DNA from: Gemmatimonadota bacterium
Lineage (GTDB): Bacteria; Gemmatimonadota; Gemmatimonadetes; Gemmatimonadales; Gemmatimonadaceae
Reading direction: 5' to 3'
DNA length: 39,194 bases
Assembly (NCBI GenBank): GCA_003223455.1
Contig: QHVE01000057.1
Coordinates: 13,889 to 53,082, forward strand
Part shown: piece by piece, positions 30,404 to 38,365 of the stretch
Layout of the letters: every line of letters begins with the position of its first letter
Numbering within the stretch: the stretch's first letter is position 1
Notes under the pieces: model-generated
Databases searched by the model: none
Told to the model about the DNA's origin: nothing
The model's input: the letters and a program-made list of their open reading frames with translations, nothing else
Program-made: the position numbers and the translations under genes

Positions 30404-31417
30404 TCCGGCGAAGCTGCCATCGAGGAAGTTGCCGGAATAGAACTGCACGCCGGGTTCCGTCGTATAGATGTCGAGCGTACGGCCGGTGGTCGGCTCGGTG
30501 ATGTGCGCGGCGTGCGAGAGCGCGGTACCAGCCGCACGGTCGAGCACGAAAGTGTGATCGTACCCGCGGCCGTACCGGATCTGGACGTGCGGGTCTTCGA
30601 TGCGGGCGCCGACGGCCGTCGGCTTGCGGAAGTCGAACGGCGTGCCGTCGACCGGCATCAGCGCACCAGTCGGGATGAGCGTCGAATCCACGGGCACGAT
30701 CGCGCTCGACTCGAGCGTCACCACGTGGCCGAGGACGTCACGCGATCCGTCGCCGGCGAGGTTCCAGTACGTGTGGTTCGTGAGGTTCACCGGCGTCGCC
30801 TTGTCCGTCGTCGCCTCGTAGTCGATCGCGAGCTCGTCGCGGTTGGTGAGCGTGTACGTCACCTTCGCGCGCAGCGTCCCGGGATAGCCCTCGTCCCCAT
30901 CCGGACTGGTGTGCGTGAGGACGACGCCGACGCCGCTGTCGCTGCTGAATGGCTGCGCCGTCCACACGACCTTGTCGAACCCCTTGATCCCGCCGTGCAG
31001 ATGGTTCGGCCCGTTGTTGATCGCGAGCGTGTACGTCTTCCCATCCAGCGTGAAGCGTCCGCGCGCGATGCGGTTGCCATACCGGCCGACGATCGCACCG
31101 AAGTAGGGAGAGCTCTTCACATAGCCCTGCAGGTCGTCGAAACCGAGCACGACGTCGTCGAGCTTGCCGGCGCGATCGGGTGTCTCGATCGACTGCACGA
31201 TCCCGCCGTACGTCAGGATACGCGTGCGAATGCCGTGGGTGTTGACGAGGGTGTAGGCGTCGACCGGCGTGCCGTCGGGCGCCGTGCCGAACGGCGCGCG
31301 AGTGACGCTGGCGGCCGTTGTGGCGGCAGCGGGAGGACGCTCCTTCGTGCAGGCGAGCGCCAGCATTGCGGATGCGGCAAGGCTGGCCGCGATCGCGCGG
31401 CGTCGGGCGAGGGTCAT
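30311..31417 (-). CDS. galM: Aldose 1-epimerase lipoprotein, C-terminus replaced
   Basis: GalM interconverts alpha and beta anomers of aldoses. The protein has a lipoprotein signal (MLALAC, C23), then GTPVDAYTLVN, YGGIVQSIETPDR, VVLGFDDLQGY, FGAIVGRYGNRIARGRF, PNHLHGGIKGFD (catalytic-region His), PVNLTNHTYWNLAG (second His) and TTEPGVQFYSGNFLDGS (the catalytic Glu). Homology stops at FAGK. A normal GalM has about 45 more residues (CLETQHFPD, then a strand-rich end). Here the frame reads PPTRRATSTRPRRIAG and stops at 30311, from joined NHL-gene DNA. The three catalytic residues remain, but loss of the final strands probably destroys activity. The ATG at 31417 is fixed by the signal peptide. 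Confidence 0.85.
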   Translation of the reverse strand: MTLARRRAIAASLAASAMLALACTKERPPAAATTAASVTRAPFGTAPDGTPVDAYTLVNTHGIRTRILTYGGIVQSIETPDRAGKLDDVVLGFDDLQGYVKSSPYFGAIVGRYGNRIARGRFTLDGKTYTLAINNGPNHLHGGIKGFDKVVWTAQPFSSDSGVGVVLTHTSPDGDEGYPGTLRAKVTYTLTNRDELAIDYEATTDKATPVNLTNHTYWNLAGDGSRDVLGHVVTLESSAIVPVDSTLIPTGALMPVDGTPFDFRKPTAVGARIEDPHVQIRYGRGYDHTFVLDRAAGTALSHAAHITEPTTGRTLDIYTTEPGVQFYSGNFLDGSFAGKPPTRRATSTRPRRIAGSACRNSSTKAWRR

Positions 31418-31542
31418 GCGCGGTCTCTCGTGGAGGCGGTCGTAGCGGGCCGCCGCGCGGAGTGCGCGACGTCGATGCGCGGTGAAGATGTCGCGACCGT
31501 TTCCAGTTGGCGAGTGAGTGCGTGCGCCGTTTCCAGAAGTTG

Positions 31543-31863
31543 CTATGCGGCGAGCGATCGATCGAGCAGCTCGGCGAGCAGGCCCGCGGTGCCAGCGGGT
31601 CCGGTGACGTCGAGCGTGAGCGAGTTGCCCCCGAGCGCGAGCCCGACGCGGAACTCGAGGAACGGGCAGCACTCACGCTCGCGGCGCACGACGGCATCGA
31701 TCTGCCGCATGCGTTCCGCCGTCGCCGGAAAGCGGAGCCGCATGCCGCTGGCGAGCGCAGTGCGCTGGACGGCGTGGTCGGCCAATCCGACGAGAAGCGT
31801 CTCGCGCTGGGCGGCAAGCTGCCGGGCGGACAGGGAACAGGCGATGGGAAGCGTCGTCGTCAT
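31543..31863 (-). CDS. Small cysteine-motif protein (ERECCPFLEF)
   Basis: The 106-residue cytoplasmic protein has a lone Cys near the start (IACSLSARQLAAQRETLL), an Arg-rich amphipathic helix, and the motif RRERECCPFLEFRVGLAL, then LTLDVTGPAGTAGLLAELLD. The layout (Cys, then ER-x-CC-x-F-L-x-F, then a GP-G turn) is shared by many small bacterial proteins that I have seen beside metal-resistance genes; I cannot name the family with certainty. Paired cysteines suggest metal or redox binding. The frame is open upstream to 32439, overlapping a kinase gene, so the ATG at 31863 is chosen. No neighbour shares its direction closely. Confidence 0.6.
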   Translation of the reverse strand: MTTTLPIACSLSARQLAAQRETLLVGLADHAVQRTALASGMRLRFPATAERMRQIDAVVRRERECCPFLEFRVGLALGGNSLTLDVTGPAGTAGLLAELLDRSLAA

Positions 31864-32101
31864 GGTGCGCGCGCGGTTGCCCGATGAATACGCCGACGCC
31901 CGATTTCGCTCCCCACGACGACACCGCGCGGGCTCGGATCGTGCTCGGCCGAGCCCGCCGCGGGGGTGTGTGACATACGCACTTGACACCGTCGCGCCGC
32001 ACGCCAGCGTACTCATCGCCGGACGGTGTGTGATTTCTCGGAGATGCGAGCATGAGGCAGCGAGCTGCAGTGCCGGACAGCGGTCCTGAGGGACGCGAGT
32101 A

Positions 32102-33778
32102 GTGCGTGCGCCACGGGCCGAGGCGGCGAGACTCACCGCCGCGTGCGCACTGGTGACGTTCGGCATCGGCGCGGCCGTCCTCGTCGGCTGGACGCTCGGC
32201 GTCGACGCAATGCAGCGCCTCGCCCTCGGCAGCGTCCACATGCTGCCGATCACCGCGGTGACGTTCATCATCGCGGCGATATCGCTCTGGATGCAGCGCG
32301 TGACCGCGCGCGACACCGGGCACCAGTGGCTCGTCGCGCGCGGGCTCGCGCTGCTGGTGCTGGCGATCGGGCTGGTGACGCTCATGGAGCGCGTACTGGG
32401 GTGGAATGCGGGGATCGACACGCTGTTCTTCCGCGACACGCTACGGAGACTGCCCTACCAGCCGATCGGCCGGATGGCGACCAACACCGCCTTCACGTTC
32501 ACGCTGGTCGGTGCCGCGCTCTTCCTCCTCGACGGCCAGACGCGCCGCGTACGCTTTATCGCACACTGGTTCTCGACGCTGGGCATCATCATCGCGGTGC
32601 TCGCCCTCATCGGGCACCTCTACGGCGCGACGGCGTTCTTCCAGATGGACGCCGCGGCGGCAATGGCGGTGTCCACGGCGTGCGCGTTCTTCACGCTGTC
32701 GGTCGGGATCCTCAGCGCGCGCCCCAACGCCTCGTGGGCGGGACGCATCGTGTCGCGCACGGGCACCGGCATGCTCGCGCGGCGGCTGCTCCTCGCGCTG
32801 ACGATCGTGCCCGTGGTGCTGGGATGGCTCTACCTCCTGGCGCGCGAAGCCCAGGTGGTGAGCCGCGAGGCCGGCGTCGCCATCCTCGTCGTCGTGGTGA
32901 TGGCGATCCAGCTCACCGTGCTCCTTCGTGCCGCGGCGATCGTGCAGCGCGGCGAGCGCGCACAGGCGCTGGCGCTGGAGAACGCCGCCGCGGCACGCGA
33001 CGAGGCACAGCAGGCGAACCGCGCCAAGAACGACTTCCTCGCCGTGATGTCGCACGAGCTGCGCACGCCGCTGAATGCGATCATCGGCTACGGCAGCCTG
33101 CTGGGCGACGGTATTCCCGATCCGGTGACCGCCGGGCAGCGCCGGCAGATCGAGCGCATCGGCGTGAGTGCGCGGCATCTGCTCGCGCTGATCGACGAGG
33201 TGCTCACACTCTCGCGGCTCGACCTGGGACGCGAGCGGATCACGCCGACGCCGATCGACGTCGCGACGCTCGTCGAGGAAGCGGCGGCGATGATGGAGCC
33301 CGAAGCGCGGAAGAAGGGGCTCACGCTGTCGCTCGTACTGCCCGTGGAGGCGGTCTCGATGGTGAGCGACGCGGGAAAGCTGCGCCAAGCGCTCGTGAAC
33401 CTGCTCGGCAACGCGGTGAAGTTCACCGATCGGGGCGAGGTGTGCATCCGCGCGCTCGCCGAGCAGGAGGGCGAGGAGGTGGTGTTCGAGATCGAGGACA
33501 GCGGCATCGGAATCGCGCCGCAGCATCTGCCGCGCGTGTTCGATGCGTTCTGGCAGGTGGATCAGGCGCCGACGAGGCGCGTGGGCGGCACGGGTCTCGG
33601 GCTGCACGTCACACGCCGGCTCGTCCGACTGCTCGGCGGGGACGTCTCCGCACGGAGCGTCGCCGGCCAGGGGAGCTGCTTCACGATCCGCATGTCGCGT
33701 GCATGGTGGGGCGTGACGGAGGATGCGCACGACGTGGAGCGGGAGTCGACGGAGGCTGTCGCGGAAGTGGTGAGCTAG
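32102..33778 (+). CDS. Membrane sensor histidine kinase with eight helices
   Basis: The 558-residue kinase has about eight predicted membrane helices (about 11-33, 46-64, 78-98, 124-144, 152-174, 187-206, 226-247, 256-281). A coiled-coil linker (QALALENAAAARDEAQQA) follows, then a HisKA domain with NDFLAVMSHELRTPLNAIIG (H318). The HATPase domain has the N box NLLGNAVKFT (N437), G1 DSGIGIA (466-472), F-box VFDAFWQVDQ and G2 GGTGLGLHV (495-503). The ligand-sensing part is the membrane domain itself; there is no PAS or HAMP. The start is GTG at 32102. No response regulator gene is beside it, so it is an orphan kinase in this window. Confidence 0.92.
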   Translation: MRAPRAEAARLTAACALVTFGIGAAVLVGWTLGVDAMQRLALGSVHMLPITAVTFIIAAISLWMQRVTARDTGHQWLVARGLALLVLAIGLVTLMERVLGWNAGIDTLFFRDTLRRLPYQPIGRMATNTAFTFTLVGAALFLLDGQTRRVRFIAHWFSTLGIIIAVLALIGHLYGATAFFQMDAAAAMAVSTACAFFTLSVGILSARPNASWAGRIVSRTGTGMLARRLLLALTIVPVVLGWLYLLAREAQVVSREAGVAILVVVVMAIQLTVLLRAAAIVQRGERAQALALENAAAARDEAQQANRAKNDFLAVMSHELRTPLNAIIGYGSLLGDGIPDPVTAGQRRQIERIGVSARHLLALIDEVLTLSRLDLGRERITPTPIDVATLVEEAAAMMEPEARKKGLTLSLVLPVEAVSMVSDAGKLRQALVNLLGNAVKFTDRGEVCIRALAEQEGEEVVFEIEDSGIGIAPQHLPRVFDAFWQVDQAPTRRVGGTGLGLHVTRRLVRLLGGDVSARSVAGQGSCFTIRMSRAWWGVTEDAHDVERESTEAVAEVVS

Positions 33779-33823
33779 GGAGTTCGCAGCCGGCACCCCG
33801 AGTACCCGGTGCTGAAGCGTTCG

Positions 33824-34804
33824 TCATCTCTCCACCTTCATCTCCCCCGAGAAGTACTCCGCCCTCCACCCCGCATTCGCGTCATCGAGGAGCAGCGCCG
33901 TCGCGGCGCCAACGGGGTAGAACGTGACGCGACGATCCCGCGCCAGTGGCGCGCGCAGCCCCGCGTGGATTCCCGCCTCGATGCGCTCGGCGGCCGTGCC
34001 GAATGGCACGAAATCGGGCAGCGCGCGGAACGCGGCGCTCGGCGTGTAGTGGCGTGCGGCGAAGCGCGCCGCCTGCAGCTCGGTGTAGCGCGCCACCCCC
34101 TCCTGCCACATCTGGAAGGCGAGATAGCGCTCGTCGTCGGGCGGCAGGGCCACGCGCAACGCGACACGCGCCACGCGCGCGGCGAGCCAGTGCGAGAGAC
34201 GCACGTCGGGCGCCGTCGCGGTGAGGGCGCTGTCGAGATGTGCTGCGAGCGCACCGAATCGCGCCTGCACGATCGACGAGTCGTAGGGGAATGCATAGTT
34301 CAGCATCCACATCCCCGTCTTGTCGCCATGGGCGAGACCGAGCGCCTCGACGCGGGTGTAGTAGTCGGGACGCGACGACTGCAGTTGATGGAAGTGCTCG
34401 TGAAGCAGCGTCAACACCCACTCGGTGCTGGTCTTCCCCGTCGCGCGAGGCTGTCCGACGACGATCGTCGACACCCCGCCGACGGCGGGAAAGGTCGCGA
34501 GAAGTGCCGGCGAGAGCGTGCGTGCGCGCACGAACAGCTCGCTGCGGAGCAGCGAGTCGTAGCCCACGCGCGTGAAGTCGGGCGACGGACGCGGATGCCG
34601 CACGAGGAGCTCGTGCTCGGGTGTGACGAGCAGCACCGCGAATGGGGCCGAGGTCCAAAAGGCTTCGGCGAGGCGAACGCGGTCGTCGGGCGCGAGCGTC
34701 GCCGAGGCAGGCGTGGGCGTAGCACTCCGACGAGGCGCCGGCGTGGACGAGCACGCGGTGAGCGTCACGACGACGAGCGCGAGCAGTGAGAAAGCACGGA
34801 GCAT
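33824..34804 (-). CDS. Lipoprotein with HExxH metallopeptidase motif
   Basis: The 326-residue lipoprotein has the signal MLRAFSLLALVVVTLTAC (C18). The middle carries TLLHEHFHQLQSSR, with H135, E136 and H139 forming HExxH. E235 in WQEGVARYTELQ may be the third zinc ligand, in the gluzincin order (HExxH then a downstream E in a helix). A small later domain ends FYPVGAATALLLDDANAGWR. I do not recognise a named peptidase family. It acts outside the inner membrane if active. A weak hairpin may lie in the 45-bp gap to the kinase gene, with which it is convergent. The frame is open upstream to 34855, but the signal peptide fixes the start. Confidence 0.8.
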   Translation of the reverse strand: MLRAFSLLALVVVTLTACSSTPAPRRSATPTPASATLAPDDRVRLAEAFWTSAPFAVLLVTPEHELLVRHPRPSPDFTRVGYDSLLRSELFVRARTLSPALLATFPAVGGVSTIVVGQPRATGKTSTEWVLTLLHEHFHQLQSSRPDYYTRVEALGLAHGDKTGMWMLNYAFPYDSSIVQARFGALAAHLDSALTATAPDVRLSHWLAARVARVALRVALPPDDERYLAFQMWQEGVARYTELQAARFAARHYTPSAAFRALPDFVPFGTAAERIEAGIHAGLRAPLARDRRVTFYPVGAATALLLDDANAGWRAEYFSGEMKVER

Positions 34805-34990
34805 GAACGAGGGTGGTGGTGAGTCGGCCGGACCACGCGAGCGTACGTGAGACACGGCGGCCGTGGGAAAGGAGCCCGCGCTCGACCTTCGCGAAAGTGG
34901 CTCGCTGCCTGCCGGCCGCTGTCAACCCTCGGCGCGGGCATGGTGTCCCGATGGAGCCTGCTTCTCCGACGACACCCACCGCTTCACGCC

Positions 34991-36082
34991 ATGCGACTGT
35001 CCCCGACGTTCGCGTTCGTCACGAGCCTCTGCTGCTCACCGGTCGTTCTCCGCGCGCAAGCCGCCGACGACCCGCCCCCGATCACGGCGCAGGAGATCGT
35101 TCAGCGCTACATCGCCGCACGCGGCGGGCTGGAGCAGCTGCGCGCGATCCGCACGCTCGACATGCGCGGCCCGCCGAGGCCGAACGGCCGTCCGGGACGA
35201 CGGATCCTCCGCGCGCGTCCGTTCTATCTGAACGTCGGCGCCGAGGGGAACGACGGATCGCCCTGGGAAGCGTACGACGAGTCGGGCCTGGAGCCGCGCG
35301 TGACCGACGCGCCCGGCGCCGCGCTCCGCCACACCGCGTACTTCGACGATCCGCTCGTCATGACGCTCGAGCCGGGATGGAATGTCGAGCTCACCGGCTC
35401 GGAGCGGATCGGCGACCGCGACGCATGGCGGCTTCGCGTCACGTATCCCGACGGCTTCGTCAACGAGTCGTTCATCGACAAGGCGAGCTGGCTGCTGATC
35501 GCGCGGCGCATGACGGCGCCAGTGCATGCGTTCGGGGCGAGCGTGACGGGGCAGGCGCTCATCGGGGACTACCGTCCGGTGAACGGCGTGCTCTTCCCGT
35601 TCGCGCTGCGCGAGGTGGACCTCGCGACCGGTGCGGTGATGGACAACTTCACCTGGGCGACGATCGAAGCGAACGCGCCGCTGGACTACGCGGTGTTCTC
35701 GCCTCCGGTGCGGACGGCGACGCCGGTGTCGCGGCTCGTCAACGGCATCTTCGCTTCACGCCACGTCACCGCCGACGCACTCGGCTGGTATCACGATTTT
35801 CTGCGCGACCCCGCGACGGCGACGGTCGACATCGAGGCGGCGATCGAATCGGTGGGCTACGAATGTCTGAAGAATGGCGCCGTCGCGACGGGCACCGCGC
35901 TGCTCGAGGAGAACCTCCGCGCGCACTCGACCTCCGCACGCGCGCACTTCGGCGTGGGTCGCGCCTATCGCGCCGCGGGCCGCGAGGCCGACGCGCAGGA
36001 ACGGTTCCGCGAAGCGCTCCGACTGGATCCGACGCTCGACGCGGCGAAGCAGGCGCTCGCGTCGCGGGTGCTGTGGTATTGA
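34991..36082 (+). CDS. Secreted LolA-like protein with C-terminal TPR
   Basis: The 363-residue protein has a signal peptide (MRLSPTFAFVTSLCCSPVVL then RAQA). An N-terminal domain shows ITAQEIVQRYIAARGGLEQL, typical of LolA-like proteins and carrier-like outer-membrane lipoprotein sorters. Its beta-sheet part has GERIGDRDAWRLRVTYPDGF, LLIARRM and IGDYRPVNGVLFPFALRE (the classical strand near the end of these domains). The C-terminus (about 325-360) is a TPR pair: ARAHFGVGRAYRAAGREADA and RFREALRLDPTLDAAKQAL. Likely role: lipid or protein carriage in the periplasm; no partner is visible. The frame is open upstream to 34847 but without a signal peptide, so ATG 34991 is used. It ends before the 36101-36172 hairpin. 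Confidence 0.83.
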   Translation: MRLSPTFAFVTSLCCSPVVLRAQAADDPPPITAQEIVQRYIAARGGLEQLRAIRTLDMRGPPRPNGRPGRRILRARPFYLNVGAEGNDGSPWEAYDESGLEPRVTDAPGAALRHTAYFDDPLVMTLEPGWNVELTGSERIGDRDAWRLRVTYPDGFVNESFIDKASWLLIARRMTAPVHAFGASVTGQALIGDYRPVNGVLFPFALREVDLATGAVMDNFTWATIEANAPLDYAVFSPPVRTATPVSRLVNGIFASRHVTADALGWYHDFLRDPATATVDIEAAIESVGYECLKNGAVATGTALLEENLRAHSTSARAHFGVGRAYRAAGREADAQERFREALRLDPTLDAAKQALASRVLWY

Positions 36083-36100
36083 AGGCGGTGAGGGGTGAAT

Positions 36101-36172
36101 GGTGTGGTGGTGAGTGGCAACGGCCTCGGGAAGCTATTGCCTCCCGAGGCCGTTGCCACTCACCACTACACC
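36101..36172. terminator. 31-bp hairpin with AACGGCCTCGGGA tip between convergent genes
   Basis: The left arm (36101-36131, GGTGTGGTGGTGAGTGGC then AACGGCCTCGGGA) and the right arm (36142-36172) pair over 31 bp with one mismatch, around a 10-nt loop (AGCTATTGCC). The base of the stem has GGTGAGT, as in the octamer repeats, and the tip has the 13-nt AACGGCCTCGGGA shared with 9957-9996. It separates the LolA-like gene (stop 36082) from the DcaP-like gene (stop 36181). It is probably a two-way terminator and also a member of the repeat family. Confidence 0.85.
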
Positions 36173-36180
36173 ACCAGCCG

Positions 36181-37461
36181 CTACTTCTGCGCCACCGTTC
36201 CGTTCTTGAACGTCACCCCGAAGTTGTACTTGAAACCGAACTGCATCTTGAAGTCGTTCGAGTTGAAGCCATCGCTGAAGTTGTCGCGGCGTACCCATTG
36301 GAGCTCGCCACCGACCATGATGTTCTTCGCCGGCGTGGCCAGCAGGTTGAGCGAGGCGTACTGACCGTCCCTGAAGGCGGCCGGCGCCTGGCCCGAGCTG
36401 TTGGTGATGTCGACGCGCGAGTAGCCGATCGCCGTGCTCAGGAACTTGTTCCAGGTGTGATCGAGGTAGAGCACCAGCCCGAACACGGGGAGCGGGGTCG
36501 CTTCGATCGGGCGGAACCGCTCTCCCGTGTTGATCTTGGGACCGACGTCTGCCGGCGCATCGTTGAAGTAGTTCTCGATGCCTTCGCCGTACACGGCCTG
36601 GAAGCGAACGACATTCGACTGGCTGGGCTTGTAGTTCGAGCTGAGGCTGAGTCCCCAACCGAGCATGCTCTTGTTCAGATCGAATGTGTCCGCGAGCAGA
36701 TCGTCGAGCTCCATCGCGCGGAGGATTCCCGCCAGCTCGACGTAGCCCCAGTTCGTGCCGTGCCGATACTCCGCCGAGAGGTCCGGGAGCGGGAAGCGCG
36801 CCTTGACGTTCTGGAGCTCGATGCGATCCGCGTAGTTGCCCTGATCGCCGCTGGCGCCGGGTCGCTCGAGCGCGATCGACGCTTTCGAGTTGTGGTTCCC
36901 CTGGTTGGGCAGGATCGGCATCCAGCGCGCCTGCGGCTGACGGAAGTAGAGCATGCCGGCCGGGCCCCAGTACTCGAGGATGTTCGGGAACACGTCGCCG
37001 TCCATGAACGGGCTGTCAGCCTGGCCGGCACCGAAGTGGCCGATCTCTCCCCACATGGTGCGTGGACGGATCGTCGTCTGTCCCGCGTCGACGCCGACAC
37101 CGTACAGATCGAACTCGAACGTCGTCTTCAGCGACCCCAAGGCGGTCGGGATCGTGCTCTTCGCGCCGAGCTTGGATTGCCGGACGCCGGCATAGAAGCG
37201 GCCGTCCTTTCCGAACTCGTCTTCCGCCGCGGGCAGCTTCGAGGGGCGGAGGGCGTCGAACCAGTCCGGGTTGCTCTGGCCGAACTCGAAGAGCATGTCG
37301 GCCATGACGAAGCCGTACAGGTCGAAGGTCGGCCCCGACGCGTCCTGCGCTTTGGCTGTCGGCGCCACGACCGCCAACCCGAGCACGCAGACGATACCAG
37401 CGACGACTCGCCGTATCGCGTTCGTCGGACGTACGATCATACCGCGTTGCGCATGAAACAT
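36181..37461 (-). CDS. DcaP-like trimeric outer-membrane porin
   Basis: The 426-residue protein has a signal peptide (to about residue 40, LGLAVVAPTAKAQD). The start reads FDLYGFVMADMLFEFGQSNP, which matches the DcaP family. Alternating beta strands follow (TTFEFDLYGVGVDAGQTTIR, WGPAGMLYFRQPQARWMPIL, ALERPG, SAEYRHGTNWGYVELAGIL, LGWGLSLSSNYKPSQSNVVR, VFGLVLYLDHTWNKFLSTAI), ending MQFGFKYNFGVTFKNGTVAQ, then K. DcaP proteins are channels for dicarboxylates and other anions. GAGGGGAG precedes the ATG at 37461 by a few bases. No transporter gene is beside it. The last residues are not the canonical F-terminal strand. Confidence 0.9.
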   Translation of the reverse strand: MFHAQRGMIVRPTNAIRRVVAGIVCVLGLAVVAPTAKAQDASGPTFDLYGFVMADMLFEFGQSNPDWFDALRPSKLPAAEDEFGKDGRFYAGVRQSKLGAKSTIPTALGSLKTTFEFDLYGVGVDAGQTTIRPRTMWGEIGHFGAGQADSPFMDGDVFPNILEYWGPAGMLYFRQPQARWMPILPNQGNHNSKASIALERPGASGDQGNYADRIELQNVKARFPLPDLSAEYRHGTNWGYVELAGILRAMELDDLLADTFDLNKSMLGWGLSLSSNYKPSQSNVVRFQAVYGEGIENYFNDAPADVGPKINTGERFRPIEATPLPVFGLVLYLDHTWNKFLSTAIGYSRVDITNSSGQAPAAFRDGQYASLNLLATPAKNIMVGGELQWVRRDNFSDGFNSNDFKMQFGFKYNFGVTFKNGTVAQK

Positions 37462-37939
37462 GGTGCTCCCCTCAGTTCGTGTAAGAAGTCTCTCACGCTC
37501 GCACGCTGTGCCCGAGCACGTCGAACCGGCCAACGGACGCTGGCTATCGCGTTCGAGCAGAGTGCCTTCGGCGAAAGAACGCAGAGACGGCCGGCGCTAC
37601 GTCACGCCAGCGGTGTCGAGGAGCCACCGATCATCGGCATGATGATTCGACGGGTAACTCGTATCCGCATGACGTGTCCGCTCTTGGGTGCCGACATTAC
37701 CCAGTCGCGGTGACCCCGGCCCATCGGACCTTCGTTGTATGGGACGAAGCGGAGGCGAGCGGGTGCGCTAGTTCGCTGGTGCGCGAAACGGCGGACGCTC
37801 ACGCGCGGCGTGTAAGCGCAAGGGCGACGACGAGTGGAATGCTCTCGGCCCAGGGCGCAATGAAGCTAGACGATCCAGGGCGAGACAATCGCAGATGGCC
37901 AGCACACCCGCGCACCTGCGCGCTACCGCATCACACCGC
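37462..37939. other. Gene-free stretch
   Basis: Between the DcaP-like gene and the TM2 gene I see no convincing coding frame; the open frames lack homology and ribosome sites. The upstream side should hold the promoter of the DcaP-like gene. At 37757-37800 there is a degenerate octamer pattern (GCGGGTGC GCTAGTTC GCTGGTGC GCGAAACG), whose end GCGCGAAACGGC matches 9922-9933 beside the eight-copy array. Nothing else is assigned. Confidence 0.5.
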
Positions 37940-38272
37940 TCACGTCCACTCGGTGATGCGATTTCCTTCCTTGTCCTTGAACTCTCCGCTCACGAGCATG
38001 ATCAGATCGACGAGCATCCAGATCCCGAGGCCGCCGAGCGTGAGGAGTTGAAGGATCCCCGTCCCGATCTTGCCGACGTAGAAGCGGTGCGCGCCGAACA
38101 CGCCGAGGAAGAAGCAGAGCAGCCCCGCCGGCAGGATGCGCTTGTCGGTCGCGAGCTCGCGTGGCAGGGGCTGCATCACGCCGCAGGAGGTGCACACGAC
38201 CGCCTCCGCATCGATCACGCGATTGCAGGCGAGACAGAACTTGGTCGGACGCGCGGGCATGTACGTGCCCAT
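37940..38272 (-). CDS. TM2-domain protein with N-terminal zinc ribbon
   Basis: The 110-residue inner-membrane protein begins with a zinc-ribbon-like region (C13, C16, C27, C30: KFCLACNRVI and VVCTSCGVMQ). A TM2 domain follows: ILPAGLLCFFLGVFGAHRFY, VGKIGTGILQLLTLGGLGIW, MLVDLIML. The G-x-H-R-F-Y turn between helices is the TM2 signature. Its function is unknown. AGGAGG lies 5 nt before the ATG at 38272; an upstream ATG at 38287 lacks this spacing. It is 93 bp after the BrkB-like gene on the same strand. Confidence 0.87.
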   Translation of the reverse strand: MGTYMPARPTKFCLACNRVIDAEAVVCTSCGVMQPLPRELATDKRILPAGLLCFFLGVFGAHRFYVGKIGTGILQLLTLGGLGIWMLVDLIMLVSGEFKDKEGNRITEWT

Positions 38273-38365
38273 GGAGGCCTCCTTCACGGTAGGGCGCCGC
38301 GGAACGCCGCGGGGTCGCTCGGCGGAATATGTCGCACCGGCGGCGGCGCGCGATAGCAGCCGCGG

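Noticed and set aside
32441-33796. Minus-strand open frame of 451 codons opposite the histidine kinase
   Set aside because: Low-complexity His/Arg/Glu composition and no homology; the plus strand has all kinase motifs.
33779-33823. Hairpin terminator between the histidine kinase and HEHFH genes
   Set aside because: GCACC and GGTGC can pair but the middle mismatches, so the stem is too weak to call.
37674-38051. Plus-strand open frame in the gap before the TM2 gene
   Set aside because: No ribosome site, no recognisable motif, and it runs into the TM2 gene in antisense.
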